Part shown: positions 55,343 through 64,000 of the stretch, in pieces | Layout of the letters: every line of letters starts with the position of its first letter | How positions within the stretch are numbered: position 1 is the first letter of the stretch | Assembly: GCF_000738675.1 (NCBI RefSeq) | Contig: NZ_JPUX01000002.1 | Location: 310,001 to 374,000, forward strand | Source: Serratia nematodiphila DZ0503SBS1 | GTDB lineage: Bacteria > Pseudomonadota > Gammaproteobacteria > Enterobacterales > Enterobacteriaceae | Reading direction: 5' to 3' | Length of the DNA: 64,000 bases | Notes under the pieces: generated by a model | Database searches by the model: none | Seen by the model: the letters and a program-made list of their open reading frames with translations, nothing else | Told to the model about the DNA's origin: nothing | Position numbers and translations under genes: made by a program

Positions 55343-55432
55343 GTGAGTTTCAGCGTTATTGGTGGTGCGCTGTTGGTCCTGCTGCTGTTGGCCTATCTGG
55401 TCTACGCCCTGTTTAACGCGGAGGATTTCTGA
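55343..55432 (+). CDS. kdpF: KdpF, small stabilising subunit of the K+-ATPase
   Basis: 29 residues, GTG start, a single membrane helix: [20 protein letters not shown], ending NAEDF. Same size and position as E. coli KdpF, which stabilises the KdpFABC complex. Its TGA shares a base with the kdpA ATG. Confidence 0.95.
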   Translation: MSFSVIGGALLVLLLLAYLVYALFNAEDF

Positions 55433-57120
55433 TGGCGGCTTCAGCCTTTTTACTGATCGCCAGCTTCCTGCTGGTGCTTCTGCTGCTGGCCCGGCCGCTG
55501 GGCGGTTTTATGGCGCGCCTGATCGAAGGTGAGCCGCTGCCTGCGCTGCGCGCAGTGGAAGCCGGCGTCTGGCGCGCCTGCGGCATCCGCGCCACCGAGA
55601 TGAATTGGTGGCAGTACGCGCTGGCGATCCTGGCGTTCAACCTGCTCGGCCTGGCGCTGCTGTTCGCCCTGCTGATGACGCAGGGCTCGCTGCCGCTCAA
55701 CCCGCAAGGCTTCCCGGGCCTCTCCTGGGATCTGGCGCTCAACACCGCCGTCAGCTTCGTCACCAACACCAACTGGCAGGCCTACAGCGGCGAAAGCGCC
55801 CTCAGCTATTTCAGCCAGATGGCCGGGCTGGCGGTGCAGAACTTCGTTTCCGCCGCCACCGGGATCGCCGTGGCCTTTGCGCTGATCCGCGCCTTTACCC
55901 GCCGCGCCGGCAAGACCGTCGGCAACGCCTGGGCCGATCTGTTCCGCATCACGCTGTATGTGCTGCTGCCGATCGCGCTGCCGATCGCCCTGTTCTTCGT
56001 CAGCCAGGGCACGCTGCAAAACTTCCTGCCTTACCTGCACGTCACCACGCTCGAAGGCGCGCAGCAGACGCTGCCGATGGGGCCGGTCGCCTCGCAGGAA
56101 GCGATCAAGATGCTCGGCACCAACGGCGGGGGGTTCTTCGGCGCCAACTCGGCGCACCCGTTCGAAAACCCGACCGTGCTGACCAACTTCGTGCAGATGC
56201 TGGCCATCTTCCTGATCCCCTGCGCGCTGTGCTTCTCCTTCGGCCAGCTGGCCGGTGAAAACCGCCAGGGCCATGCGCTGATCTGGGCGATGGCGCTGAT
56301 CTTCGTGGTGGCGGTGGTGGTGGTGATGGTTGCCGAGCTGGCGGGCAACCCGCACCTGAGCGCGCTGGGCGCCGACAGCAACATCAATATGGAAGGCAAA
56401 GAGTCGCGCTTCGGCATTCTCGCCACCAGCCTGTTCTCGGTGGTGACCACCGCCGCGTCCTGTGGGGCGGTCAACGCCATGCACGATTCCTTCACCGCGC
56501 TGGGCGGCATGGTGCCGATGTGGCTGATGCAGATCGGTGAAGTGGTGTTCGGCGGCGTCGGCTCCGGCCTGTACGGCATGCTGCTGTTCGTGCTGCTGAC
56601 GGTGTTTATCGCCGGCCTGATGATCGGCCGCACCCCGGAATACCTGGGCAAGAAAATCGACGTTTACGACATGAAGATGACCGCACTGGCGATCCTGGTC
56701 ACGCCGACGCTGGTGTTGCTGGGCAGCGCGCTGGCCATCGGCACCGACGCTGGCCGCGCCGGCATCCTCAACCCGGGCGCCCACGGCTTCAGCGAAGTGC
56801 TGTATGCCCTGTCTTCCGCCGCCAACAACAACGGCAGCGCCTTCGCCGGATTGAGCGTCAATACGCCGTTCTACAACCTGCTGCTGGCCTTCGCCATGTT
56901 CGTCGGCCGCTTCGGGGTGATCCTGCCGGTGCTGGCGATCGCCGGTTCGATGAGCGCCAAGCAACGCCAGCCGGCGGGCAACGGCACCCTGCCAACCTAT
57001 GGGCCGCTGTTTATCGGCCTGCTGATCGGCACCGTGCTGCTGGTGGGCGCGCTGACCTTCGTGCCGGCGCTGGCGCTGGGCCCGGTGGCCGAGCATTTGC
57101 AGCTTTGGTTGGCAAACTAA
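55432..57120 (+). CDS. kdpA: Potassium-transporting ATPase subunit KdpA
   Basis: 562 residues, ten membrane helices. K+-selective channel-like subunit, with four selectivity-filter repeats around [36 protein letters not shown] and [14 protein letters not shown]. Feeds K+ to KdpB. One-base overlap with kdpF, 26 bases to kdpB. Confidence 0.98.
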   Translation: MAASAFLLIASFLLVLLLLARPLGGFMARLIEGEPLPALRAVEAGVWRACGIRATEMNWWQYALAILAFNLLGLALLFALLMTQGSLPLNPQGFPGLSWDLALNTAVSFVTNTNWQAYSGESALSYFSQMAGLAVQNFVSAATGIAVAFALIRAFTRRAGKTVGNAWADLFRITLYVLLPIALPIALFFVSQGTLQNFLPYLHVTTLEGAQQTLPMGPVASQEAIKMLGTNGGGFFGANSAHPFENPTVLTNFVQMLAIFLIPCALCFSFGQLAGENRQGHALIWAMALIFVVAVVVVMVAELAGNPHLSALGADSNINMEGKESRFGILATSLFSVVTTAASCGAVNAMHDSFTALGGMVPMWLMQIGEVVFGGVGSGLYGMLLFVLLTVFIAGLMIGRTPEYLGKKIDVYDMKMTALAILVTPTLVLLGSALAIGTDAGRAGILNPGAHGFSEVLYALSSAANNNGSAFAGLSVNTPFYNLLLAFAMFVGRFGVILPVLAIAGSMSAKQRQPAGNGTLPTYGPLFIGLLIGTVLLVGALTFVPALALGPVAEHLQLWLAN

Positions 57121-57146
57121 CCGACGTCAGAGAGAGAGAATAAGAG

Positions 57147-59216
57147 ATGACTCGCAAACAACGCGCGCTGTTTGAACCGGCTCTGGTGCGCACCGCGCTG
57201 ATCGATGCGGTGAAAAAACTGGACCCTCGCGTTCAATGGCGCAACCCGGTGATGTTCGTGGTGTATATCGGCAGCCTGCTGACCACCGCTATCTGGCTGG
57301 CGATGCTCACCGGCCAAACCGACGGCGCCGCCGCCTTTACCGGCAGCGTCTCCCTGTGGCTGTGGTTCACCGTGCTGTTCGCCAACTTCGCCGAAGCGCT
57401 GGCCGAAGGCCGCAGCAAAGCCCAGGCGGAAAGCCTGAAGGGCACCAAGAAAACCAGCTGGGCGAAAAAGCTGGCCGGCCCGCGCCGTGACGGCGCCACG
57501 GAGAAAGTGGCCGCCGAGAGCCTGCGCAAAGGCGATATCGTGCTGGTGGAAGCCGGCGATACCATCCCGTGCGACGGCGAAGTGCTGGAAGGCGGCGCTT
57601 CGGTGGATGAAAGCGCCATCACCGGCGAATCCGCCCCGGTGATCCGCGAATCCGGCGGCGACTTCTCCTCGGTCACCGGCGGCACCCGCGTGCTGTCCGA
57701 CTGGCTGGTGGTGCAGTGCAGCGTCAACCCGGGGGAAACCTTCCTCGATCGCATGATCGCCATGGTGGAAGGCGCCAAGCGCCGCAAAACGCCGAACGAG
57801 ATCGCCTTAACCATCCTGCTGGTGGCGCTGACCATCGTGTTCGTGCTGGCCACCGCCACCCTGTTCCCGTTCTCGCAATACAGCGTCGAGGCGGCCGGCA
57901 GCGGCAGCGTGGTCACCATCACCGTACTGGTCGCGTTGCTGGTTTGCCTGATCCCCACCACCATCGGCGGCCTGCTGTCCGCCATCGGCGTGGCCGGGAT
58001 GAGCCGCATGCTCGGCGCCAACGTGATCGCCACCAGCGGCCGCGCGGTGGAAGCCGCCGGCGATGTGGACGTGCTGCTGCTGGATAAAACCGGCACCATC
58101 ACGCTGGGCAACCGTCAGGCTTCGGAGTTTTTGCCGGCGCCGGGCGTGAAAGAGCAAGAGCTGGCGGACGCCGCGCAGCTGGCTTCGCTGGCGGATGAAA
58201 CGCCGGAAGGCCGCAGCATCGTGGTGCTGGCCAAACAGCGCTTTAACCTGCGCGAGCGCGATCTGCAGGCGCTGAACGCCACCTTCGTGCCCTTCTCCGC
58301 CCAGACCCGCATGAGCGGCGTCAACGTGCAGGAGCGCATGATCCGCAAAGGCGCGGTGGACGCCATTCGCCGTCACGTCGAAACCAATCAGGGGCACTTC
58401 CCGCGGGCGGTGGACGATCTGGTGGAAAGCGTGGCGCGCACCGGCGGCACGCCGCTGGTGGTGGCGGAAGGCGCCCGGGTGCTGGGCGTGGTGGCGTTGA
58501 AGGATATCGTCAAGGGCGGCATCAAGGAACGCTTCAATGAGCTGCGCAAGATGGGCATCAAAACGGTGATGATCACCGGCGATAACCCGCTGACCGCAGC
58601 GGCGATCGCCGCCGAAGCCGGGGTGGACGACTTCCTGTCGGAAGCCACGCCGGAAGCCAAGCTGGCGCTGATCCGCCAGTATCAGGCGGAAGGCCGTCTG
58701 GTAGCGATGACCGGCGACGGCACCAACGACGCCCCGGCGCTGGCGCAGGCCGATGTGGCGGTGGCGATGAACTCCGGCACCCAGGCCGCCAAAGAGGCGG
58801 GCAACATGGTCGATCTGGATTCCAACCCGACCAAGCTGATCGAAGTGGTGCATATCGGCAAACAGATGCTGATGACGCGTGGCTCGCTGACCACCTTCAG
58901 CATCGCCAACGACGTGGCCAAGTACTTCGCCATCATTCCGGCGGCGTTCGCGGCCACCTATCCGCAGCTGAACGCGCTGAACGTGATGCACCTGCACTCC
59001 CCCGCCTCCGCCATCATGTCGGCGGTGATCTTCAACGCCCTGGTGATCGTGTTCCTGATCCCGCTGGCGTTGAAAGGGGTGAGCTACAAACCGATGAGCG
59101 CCGCGGCCCTGCTGCGCCGCAACCTGTGGCTGTACGGGGTCGGCGGTCTGCTAGTGCCGTTCGTCGGCATCAAACTGATCGACCTGATCCTGGTCGCGCT
59201 GCACGTCGCCGGTTAA
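57147..59216 (+). CDS. kdpB: Potassium-transporting ATPase ATP-binding subunit KdpB
   Basis: 689 residues, P-type (P1A) ATPase. Actuator motif ITGESAP, phosphorylated Asp313 in [13 protein letters not shown], nucleotide-binding domain with [11 protein letters not shown], hinge motif [39 protein letters not shown] precedes the DKTGT as in E. coli. Drives uptake of K+ against steep gradients. Confidence 0.98.
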   Translation: MTRKQRALFEPALVRTALIDAVKKLDPRVQWRNPVMFVVYIGSLLTTAIWLAMLTGQTDGAAAFTGSVSLWLWFTVLFANFAEALAEGRSKAQAESLKGTKKTSWAKKLAGPRRDGATEKVAAESLRKGDIVLVEAGDTIPCDGEVLEGGASVDESAITGESAPVIRESGGDFSSVTGGTRVLSDWLVVQCSVNPGETFLDRMIAMVEGAKRRKTPNEIALTILLVALTIVFVLATATLFPFSQYSVEAAGSGSVVTITVLVALLVCLIPTTIGGLLSAIGVAGMSRMLGANVIATSGRAVEAAGDVDVLLLDKTGTITLGNRQASEFLPAPGVKEQELADAAQLASLADETPEGRSIVVLAKQRFNLRERDLQALNATFVPFSAQTRMSGVNVQERMIRKGAVDAIRRHVETNQGHFPRAVDDLVESVARTGGTPLVVAEGARVLGVVALKDIVKGGIKERFNELRKMGIKTVMITGDNPLTAAAIAAEAGVDDFLSEATPEAKLALIRQYQAEGRLVAMTGDGTNDAPALAQADVAVAMNSGTQAAKEAGNMVDLDSNPTKLIEVVHIGKQMLMTRGSLTTFSIANDVAKYFAIIPAAFAATYPQLNALNVMHLHSPASAIMSAVIFNALVIVFLIPLALKGVSYKPMSAAALLRRNLWLYGVGGLLVPFVGIKLIDLILVALHVAG

Positions 59217-59234
59217 CCATTGAGGGAAATGAAC

Positions 59235-59804
59235 ATGACGTATTTACGACCTGCGCTGGTGATGTTGATCCTGCTGACGCTGATCACCGGCATCGCCTAT
59301 CCGCTGCTGACCACCGGGCTGGCGCAGCTGCTGTTTTCGGGCGCGGCCAACGGTTCGCTGCTGTACCAGGGCGACAAGGCGGTCGGCTCCGCGCTGATCG
59401 GCCAGAACTTCACGCGCGCCGACTATTTCTGGGGCCGCCCGTCGGCCACCGGCGATTCGGCTTATAATCCACAGGCCTCCGCCGGCAGCAACCTGGCGGC
59501 CACCAACCCGGCGCTGGATAAGGCTATCGTCGAACGCGCGGCGCAGCTGCGCCAGGCCAATCCGGCCATGAGCGGCCCGATCCCGGTGGATCTGCTGACC
59601 GCCTCCGGCAGCGGGCTGGATCCGCAGATTTCGATCGCCGCGGCGCGTTATCAGCTGGCGCGGGTCGCGGCGGCGCGCCATCTGCCGCCGGAACAGGTCG
59701 CCAAACTGATCGAAGACAACACCGATCGGGCCACGCCCAACTTCATGGGGGAATCGGTGGTCAACGTGCTGAAGCTGAACCTGGCGCTGGATGCGTTGAA
59801 GTAA
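59235..59804 (+). CDS. kdpC: Potassium-transporting ATPase subunit KdpC
   Basis: 189 residues. One N-terminal membrane helix (about 7-28), then a periplasmic domain with [22 protein letters not shown] and [16 protein letters not shown]. Periplasmic partner of the complex. The ATG at 59235 is preceded by GAGGGAAA and yields [12 protein letters not shown] as in E. coli; in-frame ATGs 6 bases and TTG 15 bases upstream are alternatives. Confidence 0.96.
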   Translation: MTYLRPALVMLILLTLITGIAYPLLTTGLAQLLFSGAANGSLLYQGDKAVGSALIGQNFTRADYFWGRPSATGDSAYNPQASAGSNLAATNPALDKAIVERAAQLRQANPAMSGPIPVDLLTASGSGLDPQISIAAARYQLARVAAARHLPPEQVAKLIEDNTDRATPNFMGESVVNVLKLNLALDALK

Positions 59805-59828
59805 CGCGCCGTATTCAGCATAGTGATA

Positions 59829-59855
59829 GGGTTCGGCATGCCGAACCCCTTTTTG
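59829..59855 (+). terminator. Terminator-like palindrome between kdpC and kdpD
   Basis: GGGTTCGG-CATG-CCGAACCC followed by CTTTTTG. Perfect palindrome of 20 bp lying 24 bases after the kdpC stop and ending about 29 bases before the kdpD start. It should reduce read-through from kdpFABC into kdpDE. Confidence 0.75.
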
Positions 59856-59877
59856 CTTGGTAACACAAGGAATTGTC

Positions 59878-62574
59878 ATGGTCGAAGAAGAACAGCAGCG
59901 TCCCGATCCCGATAGCCTGCTGGCGCTGGCCAATGAAAAACCGCGCGGCCGGTTGAAGGTATTCTTCGGCGCCTGCGCCGGCGTGGGCAAAACCTACGCC
60001 ATGCTGCAGGAGGCCCAGCGTTTGCGCGCTCAGGGGCTGGACGTGCTGGTCGGCGTGGTGGAAACCCACGGCCGCAGCGAGACCGCCGCCCTGCTCGATG
60101 GCCTGGCGCTGTTGCCGCAAAAGCGCATCCAGCATCGCGGCCGGCTGGTGCATGAATTCGATCTCGACGCCGCGCTGGCGCGCCATCCGGCGCTGATCCT
60201 GATGGACGAACTGGCGCACAGCAACGCCCACGGTTCGCGCCACCCCAAACGCTGGCAGGATGTGGAAGAGCTGCTGGACGCCGGCATCGACGTGCTGACT
60301 ACCGTCAACGTGCAGCATTTGGAAAGTCTGAACGACGTGGTGGGCGGCGTGACCGGCGTGCGGGTGCGCGAAACGGTGCCCGACCACGTGTTTGACGAGG
60401 CCAGCGAAGTGGTGCTGGTCGATCTGCCGCCGGACGATCTGCGCCGGCGGTTGCACGAAGGCAAAGTGTATATTCCCGGCCAGGCCGAGCGCGCCATCGA
60501 GCATTTTTTCCGTAAAGGCAACCTGATCGCCCTGCGCGAGTTGGCGCTGCGCCGCACCGCCGATCGAGTCGATGACCAGATGCGCGAGTTTCGCGACACC
60601 CAGGGGCGCGAGAAAGTGTGGCACACCCGCGACAGCATTCTGCTGTGCGTCGGCCACAACAGCGGCAACGAAAAGCTGGTGCGCATCGCCGCCCGCCTGG
60701 CGGCGCGGCTCGGCTGCCACTGGCATGCGGTCTACGTGGAAACCCCCAAGCTGCACCGGCTGCCGGAAAACCAGCGCCGCGCCATTCTGCGCGCGCTGCG
60801 GCTGGCGCAGGAGCTGGGCGCCGAAACCGCCACCCTGGCCGATCCGTCCGAAGAGCGCGCAGTGCTGCGCTACGCCCGCGAACATAACCTCGGCAAAATC
60901 ATCATCGGCCGCCGCAGCGAGCAACGCTGGAAGCTGCGCGGCAGCTTCGCCGATCGCCTCGGCCGGCTGGGCCCGGATCTCGATCTGGTGATCGTCGCGC
61001 TGGACAGCGACGCCGCACAGCCGCCGCCGGGCAAGGAGCACGACGGCCGCAGCTTCAATGAGAAATGGCGCATGCAGCTGCGCGGCTGCGCGGTGGCGGT
61101 GGCGCTGTGCGCACTGATCACCCTGCTCTCGCAGTGGCTGCTACCGGGCTTCGATCAGGCCAACCTGGTGATGGTCTACCTGCTCGGCGTGGCGATCGTC
61201 GCGCTGTTCTTCGGCCGCTGGCCATCGGTGCTGGCGGCGGTGATCAACGTCGCCAGTTTCGATCTGTTCTTCGTCCAGCCCGAATGGTCGTTCGCCGTCA
61301 GTGATATGCAGTATCTGCTGACCTTCGGCGTGATGCTCGCCGTCGGTATCATCATCGGCAACCTGACCGCCGGGGTGCGTTATCAGGCCCGGGTGGCGCG
61401 CTACCGCGAGCAGCGGGCGCGCCATCTGTACGAAATGTCACGCGGGCTGAGCCGCGCGCTGACCGTGGCCGACATCGCCAACACCAGCCGTCATTTCCTC
61501 TCCAGCAGCTTCCAGGCGAAAACCGTGCTGCTGCTGCCGCAGGAAGACGGCCGGCTGCAGCAAATGATCGGCGAGGAAGGCGGGCTGCTGTCAGTAGACG
61601 AAGCCATCGCACGCTGGAGTTTCGATAAAGGCTTGCCGGCCGGCGCCGGCACCGACACTCTGCCCGGCGTGCCTTACCAGCTGCTGCCGCTCAATACCCC
61701 CAAACAGACCTTCGGCCTGTTGGCGATCGAACCCAACAACCTGCGCCAGCTGATGGTGCCGGAACAACAGCGGCTGCTGCAAACCTTCGCAGTGCTGATC
61801 GCCAGCGCGCTGGAACGGCTGCACCTGGCGCGCAGCGCCGAAGAAGCCAAGCTGGACGCCGAACGCGAACAGCTGCGCAACTCGCTGCTGGCGGCGCTGT
61901 CGCACGATCTGCGCACGCCGCTGACCGTGCTGTTCGGCCAGGCGGAAATTCTCACGCTGGACCTGGCGGCCGAAGGCTCCAATCACGCCACCCAGGCCAG
62001 CCAGATCCGCCAGCAGGTGCTGAGCACCACCCGGCTGGTGAACAACCTGCTGGATATGGCGCGCATCCAGTCCGGCGGTTTCAGCCTGCGTAAAGAGTGG
62101 CAGTCGCTGGAAGAGATCGTCGGCGCTTCGCTGCACATGCTGGAGCCGCTGCTCAGCCAGCATCCGATCGAGGTCGAGCTGCCGCCGGAACAAATCCTGG
62201 TCAACTGCGACGGCAGCCTGCTGGAACGGGTGTTCACCAACCTGTTGGAAAACGCCAATAAATACGCCGGCGCCGAGGCCACCATCGGCATTCGCGCCCG
62301 CACGCTGCCCGAGTGGCTGGAAGTCGAGGTCTGGGATAACGGCCCCGGCATCCCCGCCGATCAGCTGCAGCTGATTTTCGACAAGTTTTCACGCGGCAAT
62401 AAAGAGTCGGCGATCCCCGGCGTCGGCTTGGGGTTAGCCATTTGTCGTGCCATTATTGAAGTGCATGACGGCCGCATCTGGGCGGAAAACGGCGCCAACG
62501 GCGGCGCCAGCTTCCGCTTCGTGCTGCCGCTGGAAAAACCGCCCGAGATCGACGGCGACGCCTTCGATCTGTAA
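59878..62574 (+). CDS. kdpD: Two-component sensor kinase KdpD
   Basis: 898 residues (E. coli 894). N-terminal KdpD domain with Walker A GACAGVGKT (near 31-39) and a USP-like domain (about 250-375), four membrane helices (about 400-500), a GAF-like region, then HisKA with His676 (LLAALSHDLRTPLTVLFGQ) and an HATPase with DNGPGIPADQ and GVGLGLAICRAI. Responds to low K+ and high ionic strength. ATG at 59878 has AAGGA six bases upstream. Confidence 0.97.
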   Translation: MVEEEQQRPDPDSLLALANEKPRGRLKVFFGACAGVGKTYAMLQEAQRLRAQGLDVLVGVVETHGRSETAALLDGLALLPQKRIQHRGRLVHEFDLDAALARHPALILMDELAHSNAHGSRHPKRWQDVEELLDAGIDVLTTVNVQHLESLNDVVGGVTGVRVRETVPDHVFDEASEVVLVDLPPDDLRRRLHEGKVYIPGQAERAIEHFFRKGNLIALRELALRRTADRVDDQMREFRDTQGREKVWHTRDSILLCVGHNSGNEKLVRIAARLAARLGCHWHAVYVETPKLHRLPENQRRAILRALRLAQELGAETATLADPSEERAVLRYAREHNLGKIIIGRRSEQRWKLRGSFADRLGRLGPDLDLVIVALDSDAAQPPPGKEHDGRSFNEKWRMQLRGCAVAVALCALITLLSQWLLPGFDQANLVMVYLLGVAIVALFFGRWPSVLAAVINVASFDLFFVQPEWSFAVSDMQYLLTFGVMLAVGIIIGNLTAGVRYQARVARYREQRARHLYEMSRGLSRALTVADIANTSRHFLSSSFQAKTVLLLPQEDGRLQQMIGEEGGLLSVDEAIARWSFDKGLPAGAGTDTLPGVPYQLLPLNTPKQTFGLLAIEPNNLRQLMVPEQQRLLQTFAVLIASALERLHLARSAEEAKLDAEREQLRNSLLAALSHDLRTPLTVLFGQAEILTLDLAAEGSNHATQASQIRQQVLSTTRLVNNLLDMARIQSGGFSLRKEWQSLEEIVGASLHMLEPLLSQHPIEVELPPEQILVNCDGSLLERVFTNLLENANKYAGAEATIGIRARTLPEWLEVEVWDNGPGIPADQLQLIFDKFSRGNKESAIPGVGLGLAICRAIIEVHDGRIWAENGANGGASFRFVLPLEKPPEIDGDAFDL

Positions 62575-62590
62575 TCAACGCAGGGGAAAC

Positions 62591-63280
62591 GTGAGCATAA
62601 CGCCAACCAACATTCTGATTGTTGAAGATGAAAAAGAGATCCGCCGCTTCGTGCGCACCGCGCTGGAGAGCGAAGGCCTGCGGGTGTTTGAAAGTGAAAC
62701 CCTGCAGCGTGGGCTGATTGAGGCCGGCACGCGCAAACCAGATCTGATCATCCTGGATTTGGGCTTGCCGGATGGCGACGGGCTGAGCTACATCCGCGAT
62801 CTGCGGCAGTGGAGCGCCATTCCGGTGATCGTGCTGTCGGCGCGCAACGCCGAAGAGGACAAAATTGCCGCGCTGGACGCCGGCGCCGACGACTACCTCA
62901 GCAAGCCGTTCGGCATCGGTGAGCTGCTGGCGCGGGTGCGGGTCGCGCTGCGCCGCCACTCCGCCAACCAACAGGAAAGCCCGCTGGTGAGCTTTTCGGC
63001 TATCACCGTCGATCTGGTGAATCGCCGGGTGCTGCGCAACGACGAAGATCTGCATCTGACGCCGATCGAGTTTCGCCTGTTAGCGGAGCTGCTGGCCAAC
63101 GCCGGCAAGGTGATCACCCAACGCCAGCTGTTGAGCCACGTCTGGGGGCCGAACTACGTGGAGCACAGCCACTACCTGCGCATCTACATGGGCCATTTGC
63201 GGCAGAAGCTGGAAGCCGATCCGGCCCGGCCCAAACACCTGCTGACCGAAACCGGCGTCGGCTACCGTTTCATGCCTTAA
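62591..63280 (+). CDS. kdpE: Two-component response regulator KdpE
   Basis: 229 residues, OmpR/PhoB family. Receiver with Asp56 (LIILDLGLPDGDG) and Lys (YLSKPFGIGELLARVRVALRRHSA); winged-helix domain (about 130-229) with LTPIEFRLLAELLANAGKVITQRQLL. GTG start at 62591, preceded by AGGGGA; it gives a standard receiver start, while the longer in-frame reading runs into kdpD coding sequence. Confidence 0.97.
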   Translation: MSITPTNILIVEDEKEIRRFVRTALESEGLRVFESETLQRGLIEAGTRKPDLIILDLGLPDGDGLSYIRDLRQWSAIPVIVLSARNAEEDKIAALDAGADDYLSKPFGIGELLARVRVALRRHSANQQESPLVSFSAITVDLVNRRVLRNDEDLHLTPIEFRLLAELLANAGKVITQRQLLSHVWGPNYVEHSHYLRIYMGHLRQKLEADPARPKHLLTETGVGYRFMP

Positions 63281-63288
63281 TCCCGGTG

Positions 63289-63306
63289 GGCGCGGTTTGC
63301 CGCGCC
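63289..63306. terminator. Hairpin between convergent kdpE and the DUF3861-type gene
   Basis: GGCGCGG-TTTG-CCGCGCC, a perfect 7-bp GC stem between the two stop codons. No strong T tract, so moderate confidence as a bidirectional terminator. Confidence 0.5.
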
Positions 63307-63307
63307 G

Positions 63308-63607
63308 TTACGCCGCCGGGCCCTTCTTCAATCCGACCATAAATTCCTTGAACGCCTCGCGCAGCGGAGCGAACACCGGGTGTTTGCGGTTTTCGATCAT
63401 CACTTCGGAGAACAGTTTCAACCCCACGGCGAAGGCCGCGCTCTGCTCAGGGCCGAAGTTCAGATCGTCACGCGCCCGAATGCGCTCGACGATCTCGAGA
63501 ATATCGTCATGGTTGGTCACCTCAAAACTCAGCGGTGCCTTCTCGACGGGGTTGCCCTGGCGGTCGCTCAGGGCTTCAACGGTAATGTTAAAACGGTAGC
63601 CGGGCAT
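63308..63607 (-). CDS. Small protein of the DUF3861 type
   Basis: 99 residues, soluble. Beta-rich N-terminal half (YRFNITVEALSDRQGN...SFEVTNHDD) and a helical C-terminal half ending HPVFAPLREAFKEFMVGLKKG. Assigned to DUF3861 from memory of similar proteins next to PadR regulators. No function known. ATG shares one base with the PadR stop codon, so the two are co-translated. Confidence 0.68.
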   Translation of the reverse strand: MPGYRFNITVEALSDRQGNPVEKAPLSFEVTNHDDILEIVERIRARDDLNFGPEQSAAFAVGLKLFSEVMIENRKHPVFAPLREAFKEFMVGLKKGPAA

Positions 63608-64000
63608 CAGTTCTCCTCCTGCTGCGTGGGTTGAATGTGCATTTCGCTTTCGATCGCCGCCACGGCGGTCAACAGTGCAGCGTTGATGCGCTCCACCTGC
63701 TGCGGCGTAAGATCGGCGCGCATCACGTTGCCGCGCAGCAGACTGCGCAGACGGTTCATGGCGTCGTAAATGCCTTCCGCCAGGTTGCCGTGCCGATGAT
63801 GCTCGCGGCCGGCGCCCGCCAAACGCGCCAGAATGACCTCAACCACCTGTTGATGCTTTTGCAGCTCGCCCTCGCCCGCCGAGGTGATGCGGTAGCTTTT
63901 GCGGCCGTTGCCGGTGGTGAGCGGTTCGAGGAAATCCTGCTCTTCCAGCAGCGTCAGCGTGGGGTAAATCACCCCCGGGCTCGGCACATACAGGCCGGAA
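63607..64000 (-). CDS. PadR family transcriptional regulator (partial, 5' end outside window)
   Basis: 131 codons remain in the window and the frame stays open to base 64000. The visible part begins in the PadR winged helix, SGLYVPSPGVIYPTLTLLEEQDFL, with the wing GNGRKSYRITSAGEGEL, then a C-terminal helical dimerisation arm. The residues before SGLY (first two helices) lie beyond the edge. PadR proteins repress genes in response to small ligands or phenolic acids; target and ligand unknown. Confidence 0.88.
   Translation of the reverse strand, partial: SGLYVPSPGVIYPTLTLLEEQDFLEPLTTGNGRKSYRITSAGEGELQKHQQVVEVILARLAGAGREHHRHGNLAEGIYDAMNRLRSLLRGNVMRADLTPQQVERINAALLTAVAAIESEMHIQPTQQEEN

Overview
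The window is about 59-60 % GC by eye, lacks mobile elements, and follows the order of the Escherichia coli mod-gal-aroG-nadA-tol-cyd-suc-sdh-gltA-nei-phrB-kdp region, inverted. Protein similarity recalled from E. coli, together with the Serratia-style accessory genes, suggests a Serratia species of the S. marcescens type. The genus is an inference; the order Enterobacterales is well supported.

Layout. 1-4091: modE-modF, an isochorismatase-fold protein and a CPBP membrane protease. 4092-9180: a GalR/CRP-type control region driving galT-galK-galM (no galE), a PsiF-like protein, and Fur-box-preceded gpmA. 9177-12725 (minus): an M48 peptidase with yjgN, then aroG. 12938-17702: an EvgAS/BvgAS-like phosphorelay (response regulator plus 1066-residue hybrid kinase) translationally joined to zitB. 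17738-19545 (minus): pnuC and nadA, with NadR-type boxes upstream of nadA. 19546-21031 (minus): four tRNA-Lys and two tRNA-Val genes, with two copies of a ~176-bp repeat that ends in a copy of the tRNA-Lys 3' tail. 21210-30113 (minus): cydABX-ybgE-ybgC-tolQRAB-pal-cpoB. 30797-32695: a periplasmic nucleotidase. 32768-42524 (minus): sdhCDAB-sucABCD, with divergent gltA at 43254. 44603-50224 (minus): nei and a pxpBCA-DUF969-DUF979-pcp unit for 5-oxoproline. 50381-54548 (minus): ybgA-phrB-cNMP phosphodiesterase-ybgI. 54692-63280: ybfA (minus) and the kdpFABC-kdpDE potassium system (plus). 63308-64000 (minus): a DUF3861-type protein and a PadR regulator cut by the window end.

How it fits together. 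Most of the window is core metabolism: galactose catabolism, glycolysis (gpmA), the entry to aromatic synthesis (aroG), NAD synthesis (nadA, pnuC), the TCA cycle (gltA, sdh, suc), bd-type respiration (cyd), envelope integrity (Tol-Pal) and K+ uptake (Kdp). The unusual parts are insertions or replacements in this conserved frame: the galE-less gal operon, the phosphorelay in the aroG-zitB gap, the tRNA-tail repeats, the pyroglutamyl salvage operon with a putative permease, the two-domain YbgA beside photolyase, the periplasmic class II phosphodiesterase in the place of dtpD, and palindromic elements at both ends of sdhCDAB. No CRISPR, prophage, IS element or rRNA was seen. All family assignments come from reading motifs and from memory of homologues; no searches were run.
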